A DNA stretch of 64,000 bases from Acidisoma sp965199065 (GTDB lineage: Bacteria; Pseudomonadota; Alphaproteobacteria; Acetobacterales; Acetobacteraceae), in assembly GCF_965199065.1 (NCBI RefSeq), contig NZ_CBDAQN010000003.1, forward strand, positions 1,674,001-1,738,000, read 5' to 3'. Shown piece after piece: positions 1 through 7,494 of the stretch. The position numbers and the translations under genes were made by a program. How positions within the stretch are numbered: position 1 is the first letter of the stretch; each line of letters opens with the position of its first letter. Under the pieces are notes generated by a model. The model made no database searches. It was not told the origin of the DNA and was given only the letters and a program-made list of their open reading frames with translations.

Positions 1-132
1 AGCCTGCCCGTCAGCGGCTATTTCTTCGTCGTTCTGGGCTGGGGTCTGGCAGAGACGCGGTGGCGGCAGGTGCGGCCTGCATCCCGTTCCGTCGCCAGCC
101 CCTCGCCCCTTGCCGCCACCGGACCTATATAG
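1..132 (+). CDS. possible 3' end of an upstream membrane protein (partial)
   Basis: Frame 1 is open from the first base of the window to a TAG at 130-132 and reads as a hydrophobic stretch (SGYFFVVLGWGL) followed by a polar tail rich in Arg, Ser and Pro. This would fit the last transmembrane helix and cytoplasmic tail of a membrane protein whose body lies outside the window. Forty-three codons are too few to name a family. The open frame could also be chance in GC-rich DNA, so confidence is low. Confidence 0.3.
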   Translation, partial: SLPVSGYFFVVLGWGLAETRWRQVRPASRSVASPSPLAATGPI

Positions 133-168
133 TTCTTCTCGATTTCCGTTCTGTCCGGAGTAGCCACC

Positions 169-1167
169 ATGCCCGATACCGTCGCCGAAGCCGCCGCCGC
201 CGTGACGCAGGATCTTGTGCCCGTCACTGTCCTCACCGGCTACCTGGGCGCCGGCAAGACGACGTTGCTCAACCGCATCCTGACGGAGCAGCACGGCCGC
301 AAGTATGCTGTCATCGTCAACGAGTTCGGAGAACTGGGCGTGGATAACGACCTCGTCGTCGATGCCGACGAAGAGGTCTTCGAAATGAACAACGGGTGCA
401 TCTGCTGCACCGTACGCGGCGACCTCATTCGCATCGTCGCGGGCCTCATGAAGCGGCGGCAGAAGTTCGACGGGATCATCATCGAGACCACGGGCCTCGC
501 CAATCCCGCCCCCGTCGCGCAGACGTTCTTCGTCGATGAGAGCCTCCGCTCGAAGGCCCGCCTGGATGCGATCGTTACCGTGGTCGACGCCAAAAACCTG
601 CCCGCGCGCCTCGACGACAGCGCAGAGGCCGCGGCGCAGATCGCCTTCGCCGATGTCATCCTGCTCAACAAGGTGGATCTGGTGACGGCGGACGAGCTGG
701 CGGCGGTCGAGGCAAGGGTTCGTGCCATCAATGCTTTGGCGCCGATCATCCGGTCCGAGCGGTCGCAGGTGGCGATCGAAGCCGTGCTGCACCGGAACGC
801 CTTCGATCTTGGCCGCATCCTCGCGCTCGACCCCGACTTCCTGGAGTCGGACGAGCACGAGCATAACGAAGAGATCACGAGCATGAGCTTCACCGTCTCC
901 CGGCCTATCGACCCGCAGAAGTTCAACAGCTGGATTGGGGCGTTGCTCAACGCGAAGGGCGCCGACCTGCTGCGGACCAAGGGCATCCTGGATTATGTCG
1001 GCGAAGATCGCCGCTACGCCTTCCAGGCGGTGCACATGATCGCCGACGGCGACTTCATCGGTCCGTGGAAGGAGGGCGAGCCCCGGCAAAGCCGCATCGT
1101 CTTCATCGGCCGCGAACTGAACCGCCCCGTGCTGCGGCGCGGCTTCGAATCCTGCCAGGCCGGCTGA
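169..1167 (+). CDS. CobW/COG0523-family metal-handling GTPase
   Basis: A 332-residue GTPase of the G3E family (COG0523), whose members deliver metals such as zinc or cobalt to client proteins. The P-loop GYLGAGKT is at residues 24-31, the family hallmark metal-binding CICC is at residues 77-80, and the guanine-specificity motif NKVD is at 167-170. A CobW C-terminal domain follows from about residue 240. A short acidic/His segment (DEHEHNEE) links the two domains and may add metal ligands. The ATG is chosen because the P-loop lies at the expected distance from it. The WD40 gene begins 10 bp downstream, probably in the same transcript. Whether the metal is zinc, cobalt or another cannot be told from the sequence; no Zur or cobalamin element was recognised upstream. 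Confidence 0.9.
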   Translation: MPDTVAEAAAAVTQDLVPVTVLTGYLGAGKTTLLNRILTEQHGRKYAVIVNEFGELGVDNDLVVDADEEVFEMNNGCICCTVRGDLIRIVAGLMKRRQKFDGIIIETTGLANPAPVAQTFFVDESLRSKARLDAIVTVVDAKNLPARLDDSAEAAAQIAFADVILLNKVDLVTADELAAVEARVRAINALAPIIRSERSQVAIEAVLHRNAFDLGRILALDPDFLESDEHEHNEEITSMSFTVSRPIDPQKFNSWIGALLNAKGADLLRTKGILDYVGEDRRYAFQAVHMIADGDFIGPWKEGEPRQSRIVFIGRELNRPVLRRGFESCQAG

Positions 1168-1177
1168 GCCGCGCGGG

Positions 1178-2245
1178 ATGTCGGGTCTGCAGGCCCCCCC
1201 ACGGGAGTCCGTGCTCGAGACGCGCGGGATCCACCGGTCGCTCGATGCCTTCGTGGTGCAGGCGGCGTTCGATCGCGGCGGGTCGTTCGCGGCCTTCGCG
1301 CTTGGCGACGGCACAGTGCGCTTTGCGCCCCTTGCCGGCCCGGACGATGAGTGGGCCAGCGTCACCGTGCACGATGGCGCAGTTCTCGGCATGGCCGCCG
1401 ATGCGCTCGAGGGCAGCATTGTCAGCGGCGGAGACGATGGCGACTACCGCCGCGTGAAGCCGGATGGCGAGGCCGTGACCCTTGCCGATCTGGGATCGAA
1501 ATGGGTCGAGCATGTCGTTACTTTCGCGCCTGGCCGCGGGCGGGACCGCGATCTGCCCGTCCTCGCCTGTTCTGCGGGCAAGCAGGTGCATCTTTTCGAC
1601 GGGTCGGGACGGCGGCTAAAGACGCTCGATCATCCTTCCACGGTCACTGGCATAAGCTTCGACAATCGGGGCAAGCGGCTGGCGGCCTCGCATTACAATG
1701 GCGCCAGCCTGTGGTTCGTCGCGTCCAAAACCGACACCCCGCGACGGCTGGAGTGGAAAGGGAGCCATATCGGCGTGGCGCTGCAGCCCGATGCCGAGGC
1801 GGTCGTGACGAGCATGCAGGAGAACGCACTCCACGGTTGGCGGGTCACCGATGGCCAGCACATGCGGATGAGCGGCTATCCGACGAAGCCGGAGTCGATC
1901 TCCTTCTCCCGTTCCGGCCGGTGGCTGGCCTCATCCGGGGCCGACACGATCGTGCTGTGGCCCTTCTTCGGAGGCGGCCCGATGGGGAAGCCACCGCTGG
2001 AACTGGCCGGAGGTGGCAGTGTCGTCGTGTCGCGCGTCGTCTTCAACCCGCGCAGCGACGTGGTCGCGGCCGGGTTTGCCGATGGTCGTGTTGTGCTGGT
2101 GGATATCGAGAGCCAGAAGGTGCTGCCGATTGCGCCGCCGGGACATGGCACGGTCTCCACTCTGGTCTGGAACGACGCCGGCAGTCACCTGGCTTTCGGA
2201 ACCGAGTTGGGCTTTGCGGCGGTGGTCGATCTGTCGAAGCGGTGA
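1178..2245 (+). CDS. WD40-repeat protein (beta-propeller)
   Basis: A 355-residue protein built from repeated blades that end in WD-like dipeptides and carry the pattern of short hydrophobic strands with Asp/Gly turns, for example FDNRGKRLAASHYNG and FSRSGRWLASSGADTIVLW. Length fits one propeller of about seven blades. No signal peptide is visible, so a cytoplasmic scaffold role is inferred. It follows the COG0523 GTPase by 10 bp, suggesting co-translation and perhaps a client or partner relationship. A GTG at 1211, preceded by GGGAG, is an alternative start that would shorten the protein by 11 residues. Confidence 0.85.
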   Translation: MSGLQAPPRESVLETRGIHRSLDAFVVQAAFDRGGSFAAFALGDGTVRFAPLAGPDDEWASVTVHDGAVLGMAADALEGSIVSGGDDGDYRRVKPDGEAVTLADLGSKWVEHVVTFAPGRGRDRDLPVLACSAGKQVHLFDGSGRRLKTLDHPSTVTGISFDNRGKRLAASHYNGASLWFVASKTDTPRRLEWKGSHIGVALQPDAEAVVTSMQENALHGWRVTDGQHMRMSGYPTKPESISFSRSGRWLASSGADTIVLWPFFGGGPMGKPPLELAGGGSVVVSRVVFNPRSDVVAAGFADGRVVLVDIESQKVLPIAPPGHGTVSTLVWNDAGSHLAFGTELGFAAVVDLSKR

Positions 2246-2350
2246 GTGAAACGGCTGGAGCGGGTGCTGAAGCTCGCCGGGCCTTGGTTGGTCGCGCGAT
2301 TAGACCTTGGCATAAGCCTCGGTGATCGCGCTCAGGGAGGAGATACAAAA

Positions 2351-3508
2351 ATGACGACAACCCCACGCCGCATTCGCTTGGGCATGGTCGGAGGCGGCCC
2401 AGGGTCGTTCATCGGCCCAGTCCATCGCTTGGCTGCGCGCATGGATGACCGCTACGAGTTTGTCGCCGGAGCCTTCTCCTCCGATCCCGAAAAGTCGCGA
2501 CAGGCGGGTGTCGAGTGCCATATCGACCCGGCTCGCGCCTACCCGAGTTGGGAGGCGATGGTGGAAGGCGAGCGGAACCGCCCCGATCGTATCGATGCGG
2601 TCGCCATCGTCACCCCGAACAACGTCCACTATGGTCCGGCGAAGGCCTTCCTGGAGGCCGGAGTGCATGTGATCTGCGACAAGCCCCTCACGATGACGGC
2701 CGTGGAAGCCACCGATCTCGTGGAGACGGTGCGGCGCACCGGCCTCGTTTTCGGCGTGACCCACACCTATGCCGGCTACCCGATGGTGCGTCAGGCCAAG
2801 GCGCTGGTCGCGGCGGGGGAGCTTGGCGCGATCCGGGTGATCCAGGCGGAATATGCCCAGTCCTGGTTGACGGAAACCATCGAGACGACAGGGCAGAAAC
2901 AGGCGGCCTGGCGCACCGACCCCGCGCAGTCGGGCGGAGGCGGATGCCTCGGCGACATCGGCACCCATGCCTATCACTTGGCCGGCTATGTTTCGGGGTT
3001 GAAGGCCGAGGCGATCTCGGCGGAGCTATCGACCTTCGGTGAGGGCCGGCGTTTGGACGACAACGTCAGCATGCTGCTGCGCTATGAGGGCGGGGCGCGC
3101 GGGATGCTCTGGGCGAGCCAAGTGGCGGTGGGCGAGATCAACGGCATGCGGCTGCGGATTTTCGGCACCAAAGGCGGCCTCGCGTGGCAGCAGGAGCAGC
3201 CGAATGAACTCATCTTCACGCGGCACGGCAGCCCATCGCAGACGCTGACACGCGGCGGCCCGGGGGCGGGCGACACCAACATCTATCTGCCGCGTGTGCC
3301 GGCGGGGCATCCCGAGGGGTATCTGGAAGCCTTTGGGCAGCTTTACGCCGATGCCGCCGAGCAGATCACCGCTCAGTGGGAAGGCCGTGAGGCCTCCGCG
3401 ACTTCGCGGTTTCTACCGACGGTCGAGGATGGCGAGGCGGGCATGAAGTTCATCGAGGCTGCAATCGCGTCCAGCCGCCAGGGCGGCAAGTGGCTCTCGC
3501 CCCGTTAA
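2351..3508 (+). CDS. Gfo/Idh/MocA-family oxidoreductase
   Basis: A 385-residue NAD(P)-dependent oxidoreductase of the Gfo/Idh/MocA family, which oxidises or reduces sugars, inositols and related polyols. An N-terminal Rossmann segment (RLGMVGGGPGSFIGP) is followed by the characteristic VTPNNVHYGPAKAFLEAG and CDKPLTMT, the latter carrying the Lys of the EKP-like motif. The C-terminal domain has the GGGGCLGDIGTHAYH stretch typical of the substrate pocket. The frame is open upstream to a GTG at 2246, but the ATG at 2351 has a strong AGGAGGAG-like site about 8 bp ahead and begins right before the Rossmann fold, so it is preferred. It converges on xylulokinase; a shared polyol or sugar pathway is plausible but not shown. 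Confidence 0.88.
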   Translation: MTTTPRRIRLGMVGGGPGSFIGPVHRLAARMDDRYEFVAGAFSSDPEKSRQAGVECHIDPARAYPSWEAMVEGERNRPDRIDAVAIVTPNNVHYGPAKAFLEAGVHVICDKPLTMTAVEATDLVETVRRTGLVFGVTHTYAGYPMVRQAKALVAAGELGAIRVIQAEYAQSWLTETIETTGQKQAAWRTDPAQSGGGGCLGDIGTHAYHLAGYVSGLKAEAISAELSTFGEGRRLDDNVSMLLRYEGGARGMLWASQVAVGEINGMRLRIFGTKGGLAWQQEQPNELIFTRHGSPSQTLTRGGPGAGDTNIYLPRVPAGHPEGYLEAFGQLYADAAEQITAQWEGREASATSRFLPTVEDGEAGMKFIEAAIASSRQGGKWLSPR

Positions 3509-3517
3509 TCCCGGTCG

Positions 3518-4993
3518 TTATGTTGGTTTCCCGCGGCGGAACTCGGGCCGAAGCGCCCGATAAAGGCTGCGGTAATCCTCCACCCGCGGCAGATAGGCCT
3601 CACGCAGGCTGAGATCGGGCACGATCGTCTCGATGACGGCCGGCATCCCGGCATCGAGCGGCTGGCCGGTCGCCATCCGCCCAAGCCGGGCGGCACCGAA
3701 AGCGGCGCCATGCTCGCCACCGGCGAAGCGGTTGAGCGTGAGGCCGGTGGCGGCTGAGATGATGCGGGCCCAGAGCCGGCTCCGCGCTCCGCCCCCGATG
3801 AAGCCCGCGGCACCGACCGAGGTGCCGGCGGCATTCAGGGCCGCTACCCCGTCGGCCAGGCTGAAGGCGACACCTTCCAGCACCGCCTGGATCATCTGCG
3901 CCCGGCTGCTGTCCGACGTGATCCCAAACAGCACGCCGCGCGCGAAGGGGTCGTTGTGCGGACTACGCTCGCCCGTGAGGTAGGGCAGGAACAGCAGCGG
4001 ACTGGGGCCGGTGAAGCTCGCTTCCACCTCGTCGAGGAGACCAGCGATGTCGTCGCTGCCGGCGAGGCGGCTCATGGCGCCGAGCGCACTGGCGCCGTTC
4101 AACAAGGCCGCCATGGCGCACCAGCGCGCGGGCAGGCAGTGGCAGAAGCTATGGACGGCGTTCTCGGGCGCGGGGCGGTAGCTGTCGGTCGCGACGAAGA
4201 CCTGCGCCGACGTGCCGAGGGAGACGAAGGCCCGCCCGTCCTCGACGACACCGATGCCCATGCCCCCGGCAAGGGTATCGCCCGCGCCACCCGCGACGAT
4301 GACGCCCTGCGGCAGGCCGAAACGGCGCGCGATCTCGGGGCGGACAGTGCCGGTCGGCGCCGGGCTTTCGACGATGAGAGGTAGCAGCCTCCGGTCGATG
4401 CCGAGCGTATCGATGGCGCGGTCGCTCCAGCAACGTGCCGCCTGGTCCAGCAGCCAGGTGCCGGCAGCATCCGACACATCCGTCACCCGCTCGCCGGTGA
4501 GGGTGAGGCGGATTACATCCTTGGGCAGCAGGAGGTGGCGGGCACGTTCCAGCGACGCAGGCTCGTGCCGCTGGAGCCACATGAGCTTGGGGGCGGTGAG
4601 CCCGGCCATCGCCGGCACGCCGAGGATGCGGGCGAGGTCGTAACCCTGGGCTTGGAGCGCCTCGGCCTCCGCCTCGGCACGGCCATCATTCCACAGCATG
4701 GCCGGGCGCACCGGGCGATCCTCGGCGTCGAGCAGGCTGAGCCCGTGCATCTGGCCGGAGAGACCGATGCCGCGCACCCGCGCCAGAGCCGGTCCGTGGT
4801 CCTGAGCCAGCCGGGTCAGCGCGGTGGAGACAGCATCCCACCAGCTGCCGATCTCCTGCTCGGAGGCGAGCGGCGTCGGGTGCGCCGGTGCGGGAACCGG
4901 CACCGAGATCGTCGCCAACACCGTCTCGGCCTCGTCCAGGATGAGCGCCTTGACCGCCGAGGTGCCGAGATCGATGCCCAGGAAGCACGTCAT
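3518..4993 (-). CDS. xylB: xylulokinase (FGGY carbohydrate kinase)
   Basis: A 491-residue FGGY-family kinase that phosphorylates D-xylulose to xylulose 5-phosphate. The N-terminal ATPase motif FLGIDLGTSAVKALI and the xylulokinase-typical GLSGQMHGLSLLD are present, followed by AMLWNDGR. The C-terminal phosphate-binding segment GAAGFIGGGARSRLWARI completes the fold. Length matches the family. The same frame stays open further upstream to about 5359, but homology starts at the ATG at 4993, which overlaps the stop of the upstream polymerase gene as ATGA, implying translational coupling. Substrate assignment to xylulose rather than another ketose rests on the overall family resemblance. Confidence 0.9.
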   Translation of the reverse strand: MTCFLGIDLGTSAVKALILDEAETVLATISVPVPAPAHPTPLASEQEIGSWWDAVSTALTRLAQDHGPALARVRGIGLSGQMHGLSLLDAEDRPVRPAMLWNDGRAEAEAEALQAQGYDLARILGVPAMAGLTAPKLMWLQRHEPASLERARHLLLPKDVIRLTLTGERVTDVSDAAGTWLLDQAARCWSDRAIDTLGIDRRLLPLIVESPAPTGTVRPEIARRFGLPQGVIVAGGAGDTLAGGMGIGVVEDGRAFVSLGTSAQVFVATDSYRPAPENAVHSFCHCLPARWCAMAALLNGASALGAMSRLAGSDDIAGLLDEVEASFTGPSPLLFLPYLTGERSPHNDPFARGVLFGITSDSSRAQMIQAVLEGVAFSLADGVAALNAAGTSVGAAGFIGGGARSRLWARIISAATGLTLNRFAGGEHGAAFGAARLGRMATGQPLDAGMPAVIETIVPDLSLREAYLPRVEDYRSLYRALRPEFRRGKPT

Positions 4994-6243
4994 GCGTTGA
5001 AGCCTCGTCCGCGCCCGATGATCGCGACGCCAAAGCGGTCTCGTAGCTTGTCCACAGCCTGTTGACGAGACACCCGGCGAGCGGCGTCGGGATCGGCGAG
5101 GTCGAGCGGGTCGGCTTCCGCCGCGGGACGCAGCGGCTGCGCGCCGAGGCCAAGCAGCCGGAACGACGTGCCATCGGCTTCGCGCGCCAGCATCCCACGC
5201 CCCGCCGCGAACAACACGTCGGGCAGCGCGGTGGGAGAAGCGAGTCGCAGGCTGCGGGTGCGCGAGACGTGGCTCGCCGTCTTCAGCTTGAGCGTGAGGC
5301 CCCCCGCGGCCCAACCGCCCGCCCGTAAGCGCGCCGCGAGCTTCTCCGCGATGCGCCACAGGACCTTTTCGAGGTCTGGAAGTGTGCAGAGGTCGTGCGA
5401 GAAGGTGGTTTCGGCGCTGACGGACTTTGCCTCGTGGAAGGGCACAACGCGCCGGCTATCCTCGCCACGTGCTCGCCGGGTGAGGGCTGGCCCATCCTCA
5501 CCCAGGAGCCGGAAAGCGGTCGCGATGTCGAGCGCCTGAAGTTGGCCGATGCGGGTCAGGCCTAGACCTGCGAGGCGGGCGGTCGCCGCCGGTCCCATCC
5601 CGGGCAACAGGCTGATCGGCTCCGGCGCAAGCAAGGCGGCGGCCTCCGCACCGATGACGGAGAAGCCGCGCGGCTTGTCACGCTCGGCGGCGAGCTTGGC
5701 GAGCAGACGGTTCGGGCCGAGGCCGATGGAGATGGTGACGCCGATCTCGCTCTCCACCCGACGCGCCAGCCGGGCGAGCATGACGGCGGGAGGGGCGCGA
5801 TGCAGCGCCTCGGTGCCCGAAAGGTCGAGCGCCGCCTCATCGATGGAGAGCGGTTCGACGAGCGGCGTGAGGTCGCGCATCAGCGCCCGGATGCGGCGGG
5901 ATTCAGCGGCATACTTCGCCATGTCGGGCTTGATGATGACGGCCTCGGGGCAGAGTTTGGTCGCCTTGAACATCGGCATGGCGGAGCGGACGCCGGAGAG
6001 GCGGGCGATGTAGCAGGCGGTCGTCACGACGCCTCGTTGACCGCCGCCGACGATGAGGGGCTTGGCCGCGAGTTCCGGACGGTCGCGCTTCTCGACGCTC
6101 GCATAGAAGGCGTCGCAGTCGACATGGGCGATGGCGAGGGTCAAAAGCTCCGGGTGGTGCACGGAGAGGCGCGATCCGCACCGGGCGCAGAGACGGCTGG
6201 GGCCGTCGCTGATCGTATCGCAGGATCGGCACAGGCTCGGCAT
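4990..6243 (-). CDS. dinB: DNA polymerase IV (Y-family) with N-terminal zinc-finger-like extension
   Basis: A 417-residue Y-family translesion polymerase. The palm begins with IAHVDCDAFYASVEKRD (metal-binding Asp42), and the second catalytic pair is D135/E136 in LSIDEAALD. Helix-hairpin-helix and little-finger regions follow to the end. Ahead of the palm the protein carries C5-x2-C8 and C19-x2-C22, an apparent four-cysteine zinc knuckle; similar extensions are common in alphaproteobacterial DinB proteins. The gene lies directly upstream of xylB with a 4-bp overlap, an unusual functional pairing. No SOS box was recognised upstream. Confidence 0.93.
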   Translation of the reverse strand: MPSLCRSCDTISDGPSRLCARCGSRLSVHHPELLTLAIAHVDCDAFYASVEKRDRPELAAKPLIVGGGQRGVVTTACYIARLSGVRSAMPMFKATKLCPEAVIIKPDMAKYAAESRRIRALMRDLTPLVEPLSIDEAALDLSGTEALHRAPPAVMLARLARRVESEIGVTISIGLGPNRLLAKLAAERDKPRGFSVIGAEAAALLAPEPISLLPGMGPAATARLAGLGLTRIGQLQALDIATAFRLLGEDGPALTRRARGEDSRRVVPFHEAKSVSAETTFSHDLCTLPDLEKVLWRIAEKLAARLRAGGWAAGGLTLKLKTASHVSRTRSLRLASPTALPDVLFAAGRGMLAREADGTSFRLLGLGAQPLRPAAEADPLDLADPDAARRVSRQQAVDKLRDRFGVAIIGRGRGFNA

Positions 6244-6273
6244 CGCGGTCCCGCCTATGAAGCTAACAACGCC

Positions 6274-6873
6274 TCAAGCGCCGTACGCCGATAGGCTAGG
6301 CCGGAGGAGATCGGCTGTTGCCGTTAGCCCCACGTCTTCCAGACGCAGCAGGAGCGCCTCCGGCGTGAGTTCCGGCTTCTTCGAGCGTAAGCGCATCCTC
6401 TCGATTGCGGTCAAGGCCCTCGGAAGATCGAGGTCAACAGTATCCGCGATGAAGTCGTCGGCCGTTTTAGCAAGGAGGTTGAACCGGCGCAGGATATGCT
6501 CGGGAAAGTGCCTGAGATTATCGGTAACGATGACGGCGGCCTGAGTTTTAACGGCGGCCGCAATGACATGCAGGTCGTTAGGATCGGGCAGGTCGGCGAT
6601 CGAGATGAGGTTGTCGAAATCCTCGACCAAACTGTCCTCGAAAGCTTTTTGCATCATTAGTCGTGAGTGCTTGGCGTCGATTTTGGCTTTGTCGTCTGAG
6701 TAGCCTTTCCGAACGCGTATGCCGTGAATGGCCGCCTCGGCTTCATCCAATATCCGGTTGGACCAGCGCACCCGGAAAAACTCAGCTTCCGCAAGAGAGA
6801 GGATGAGATCTCGCTTCAGCACCCCCGCTAACACGCAAGCATCCACGAGCGCAGTGAAGCGGTTGGCAAACAC
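6274..6873 (-). CDS. PIN-domain protein, probable toxin of a toxin-antitoxin pair
   Basis: A 199-residue protein with a PIN ribonuclease fold: the first acidic residue is in ALVDACVLAG near the N-terminus, a second acidic cluster is in the middle, and ADLPDPNDLHVIAAA with the later VTDNLRHF gives the typical C-terminal acidic motif. It resembles the longer PIN_3-type toxins rather than the short VapC form (about 130 residues). The GTG start lies 3 bp downstream of the antitoxin stop, so the two are co-translated. Base composition is lower in GC than the surroundings (31 of 60 bases at 6661-6720 are G or C), which suggests acquisition. RNase activity is inferred from family only. Confidence 0.82.
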   Translation of the reverse strand: MFANRFTALVDACVLAGVLKRDLILSLAEAEFFRVRWSNRILDEAEAAIHGIRVRKGYSDDKAKIDAKHSRLMMQKAFEDSLVEDFDNLISIADLPDPNDLHVIAAAVKTQAAVIVTDNLRHFPEHILRRFNLLAKTADDFIADTVDLDLPRALTAIERMRLRSKKPELTPEALLLRLEDVGLTATADLLRPSLSAYGA

Positions 6874-6876
6874 CGA

Positions 6877-7347
6877 CTAAATCAGGTCCGCATCGAGCTC
6901 CGCCAGCTCGGACAGAGCCTCGGCACGCGTTTGGTCTCTCTGGGCCTTGTAGCGGAAGAGATCCTCCGCCTTGATCCTGCGATGTCGGCCCGTCGTCGTG
7001 AAACCGATGGCGCCGCGTTCCAGTAGCTGGATGAGAAACGGCCGCGAGACATTCAGGATATCGGCGGCCTGCTGCGTGGTCAGCATCTGGGTGATCGGCA
7101 CGAGCGTGACCGCGTCGCCCCGCTCGATGTAGCGGAGCAGCTCGAGAAGCAGAGTGGACAGACCTTCCGTCAGAATGACATCGGCCGGTTTGCCGTGCTC
7201 ACCTGTCACCTTGATTCTGGTGTCTTCGCCACCTTGAGCTGCGATGATGCGCCGAAGCTGGGTGGCGCTCGCGCGCTCTGTTTCGGAGGGCAGACGCGCC
7301 CCTAACCGCTGGCCGCCCACGGCCCGGGCAGATGCTGGCATCGTCAT
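6877..7347 (-). CDS. HTH (excisionase-type) DNA-binding protein, probable antitoxin
   Basis: A 156-residue protein whose middle carries a winged-helix/MerR-like excisionase fold (MLTTQQAADILNVSRPFLIQLLERG), followed by HRRIKAEDLFRYKA, the usual end of this domain. The N-terminal half is not recognised. It directly precedes the PIN gene and is taken as its antitoxin and autoregulator. The frame is open upstream to 7422, but the ATG at 7347 with AGGGA about 10 bp ahead is a better start. A direct repeat lies roughly 45-70 bp upstream and may be its operator. Position and fold support the role; antitoxin activity is inferred. Confidence 0.78.
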   Translation of the reverse strand: MTMPASARAVGGQRLGARLPSETERASATQLRRIIAAQGGEDTRIKVTGEHGKPADVILTEGLSTLLLELLRYIERGDAVTLVPITQMLTTQQAADILNVSRPFLIQLLERGAIGFTTTGRHRRIKAEDLFRYKAQRDQTRAEALSELAELDADLI

Positions 7348-7392
7348 GGTGCTGTCCCTAATTGCAACTCGGTATAGGCACGTTGAGCCGGT

Positions 7393-7414
7393 AAACGCAA
7401 TATTCGAAACGCAA
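7393..7414. repeat. direct repeat AAACGCAA x2 upstream of the PIN/HTH pair
   Basis: Two identical octamers AAACGCAA at 7393-7400 and 7407-7414 are set 14 bp apart, upstream of the antitoxin start at 7347. On the coding strand they read TTGCGTTT twice. A tandem element in this place is a candidate operator for the HTH antitoxin or complex. No binding evidence is available. Confidence 0.45.
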
Positions 7415-7494
7415 CCATGCATAGAGGTGGCAGGCCAGACCGGCTGCTAAGACAAATGCGGAGTTTGCTGGCGTGTTCGGTTCGACTCTCTGCC

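Noticed and set aside
5040..5060. TTGTCCACAG sequence resembling part of a DnaA box inside dinB
   Set aside because: Single imperfect match within a coding region, not clustered and not in an AT-rich stretch; no origin is supported here.
4994..5359. In-frame upward extension of the xylulokinase frame by 122 codons
   Set aside because: It overlaps the C-terminal part of dinB in another frame, has no homology, and the ATG at 4993 is coupled to the dinB stop.
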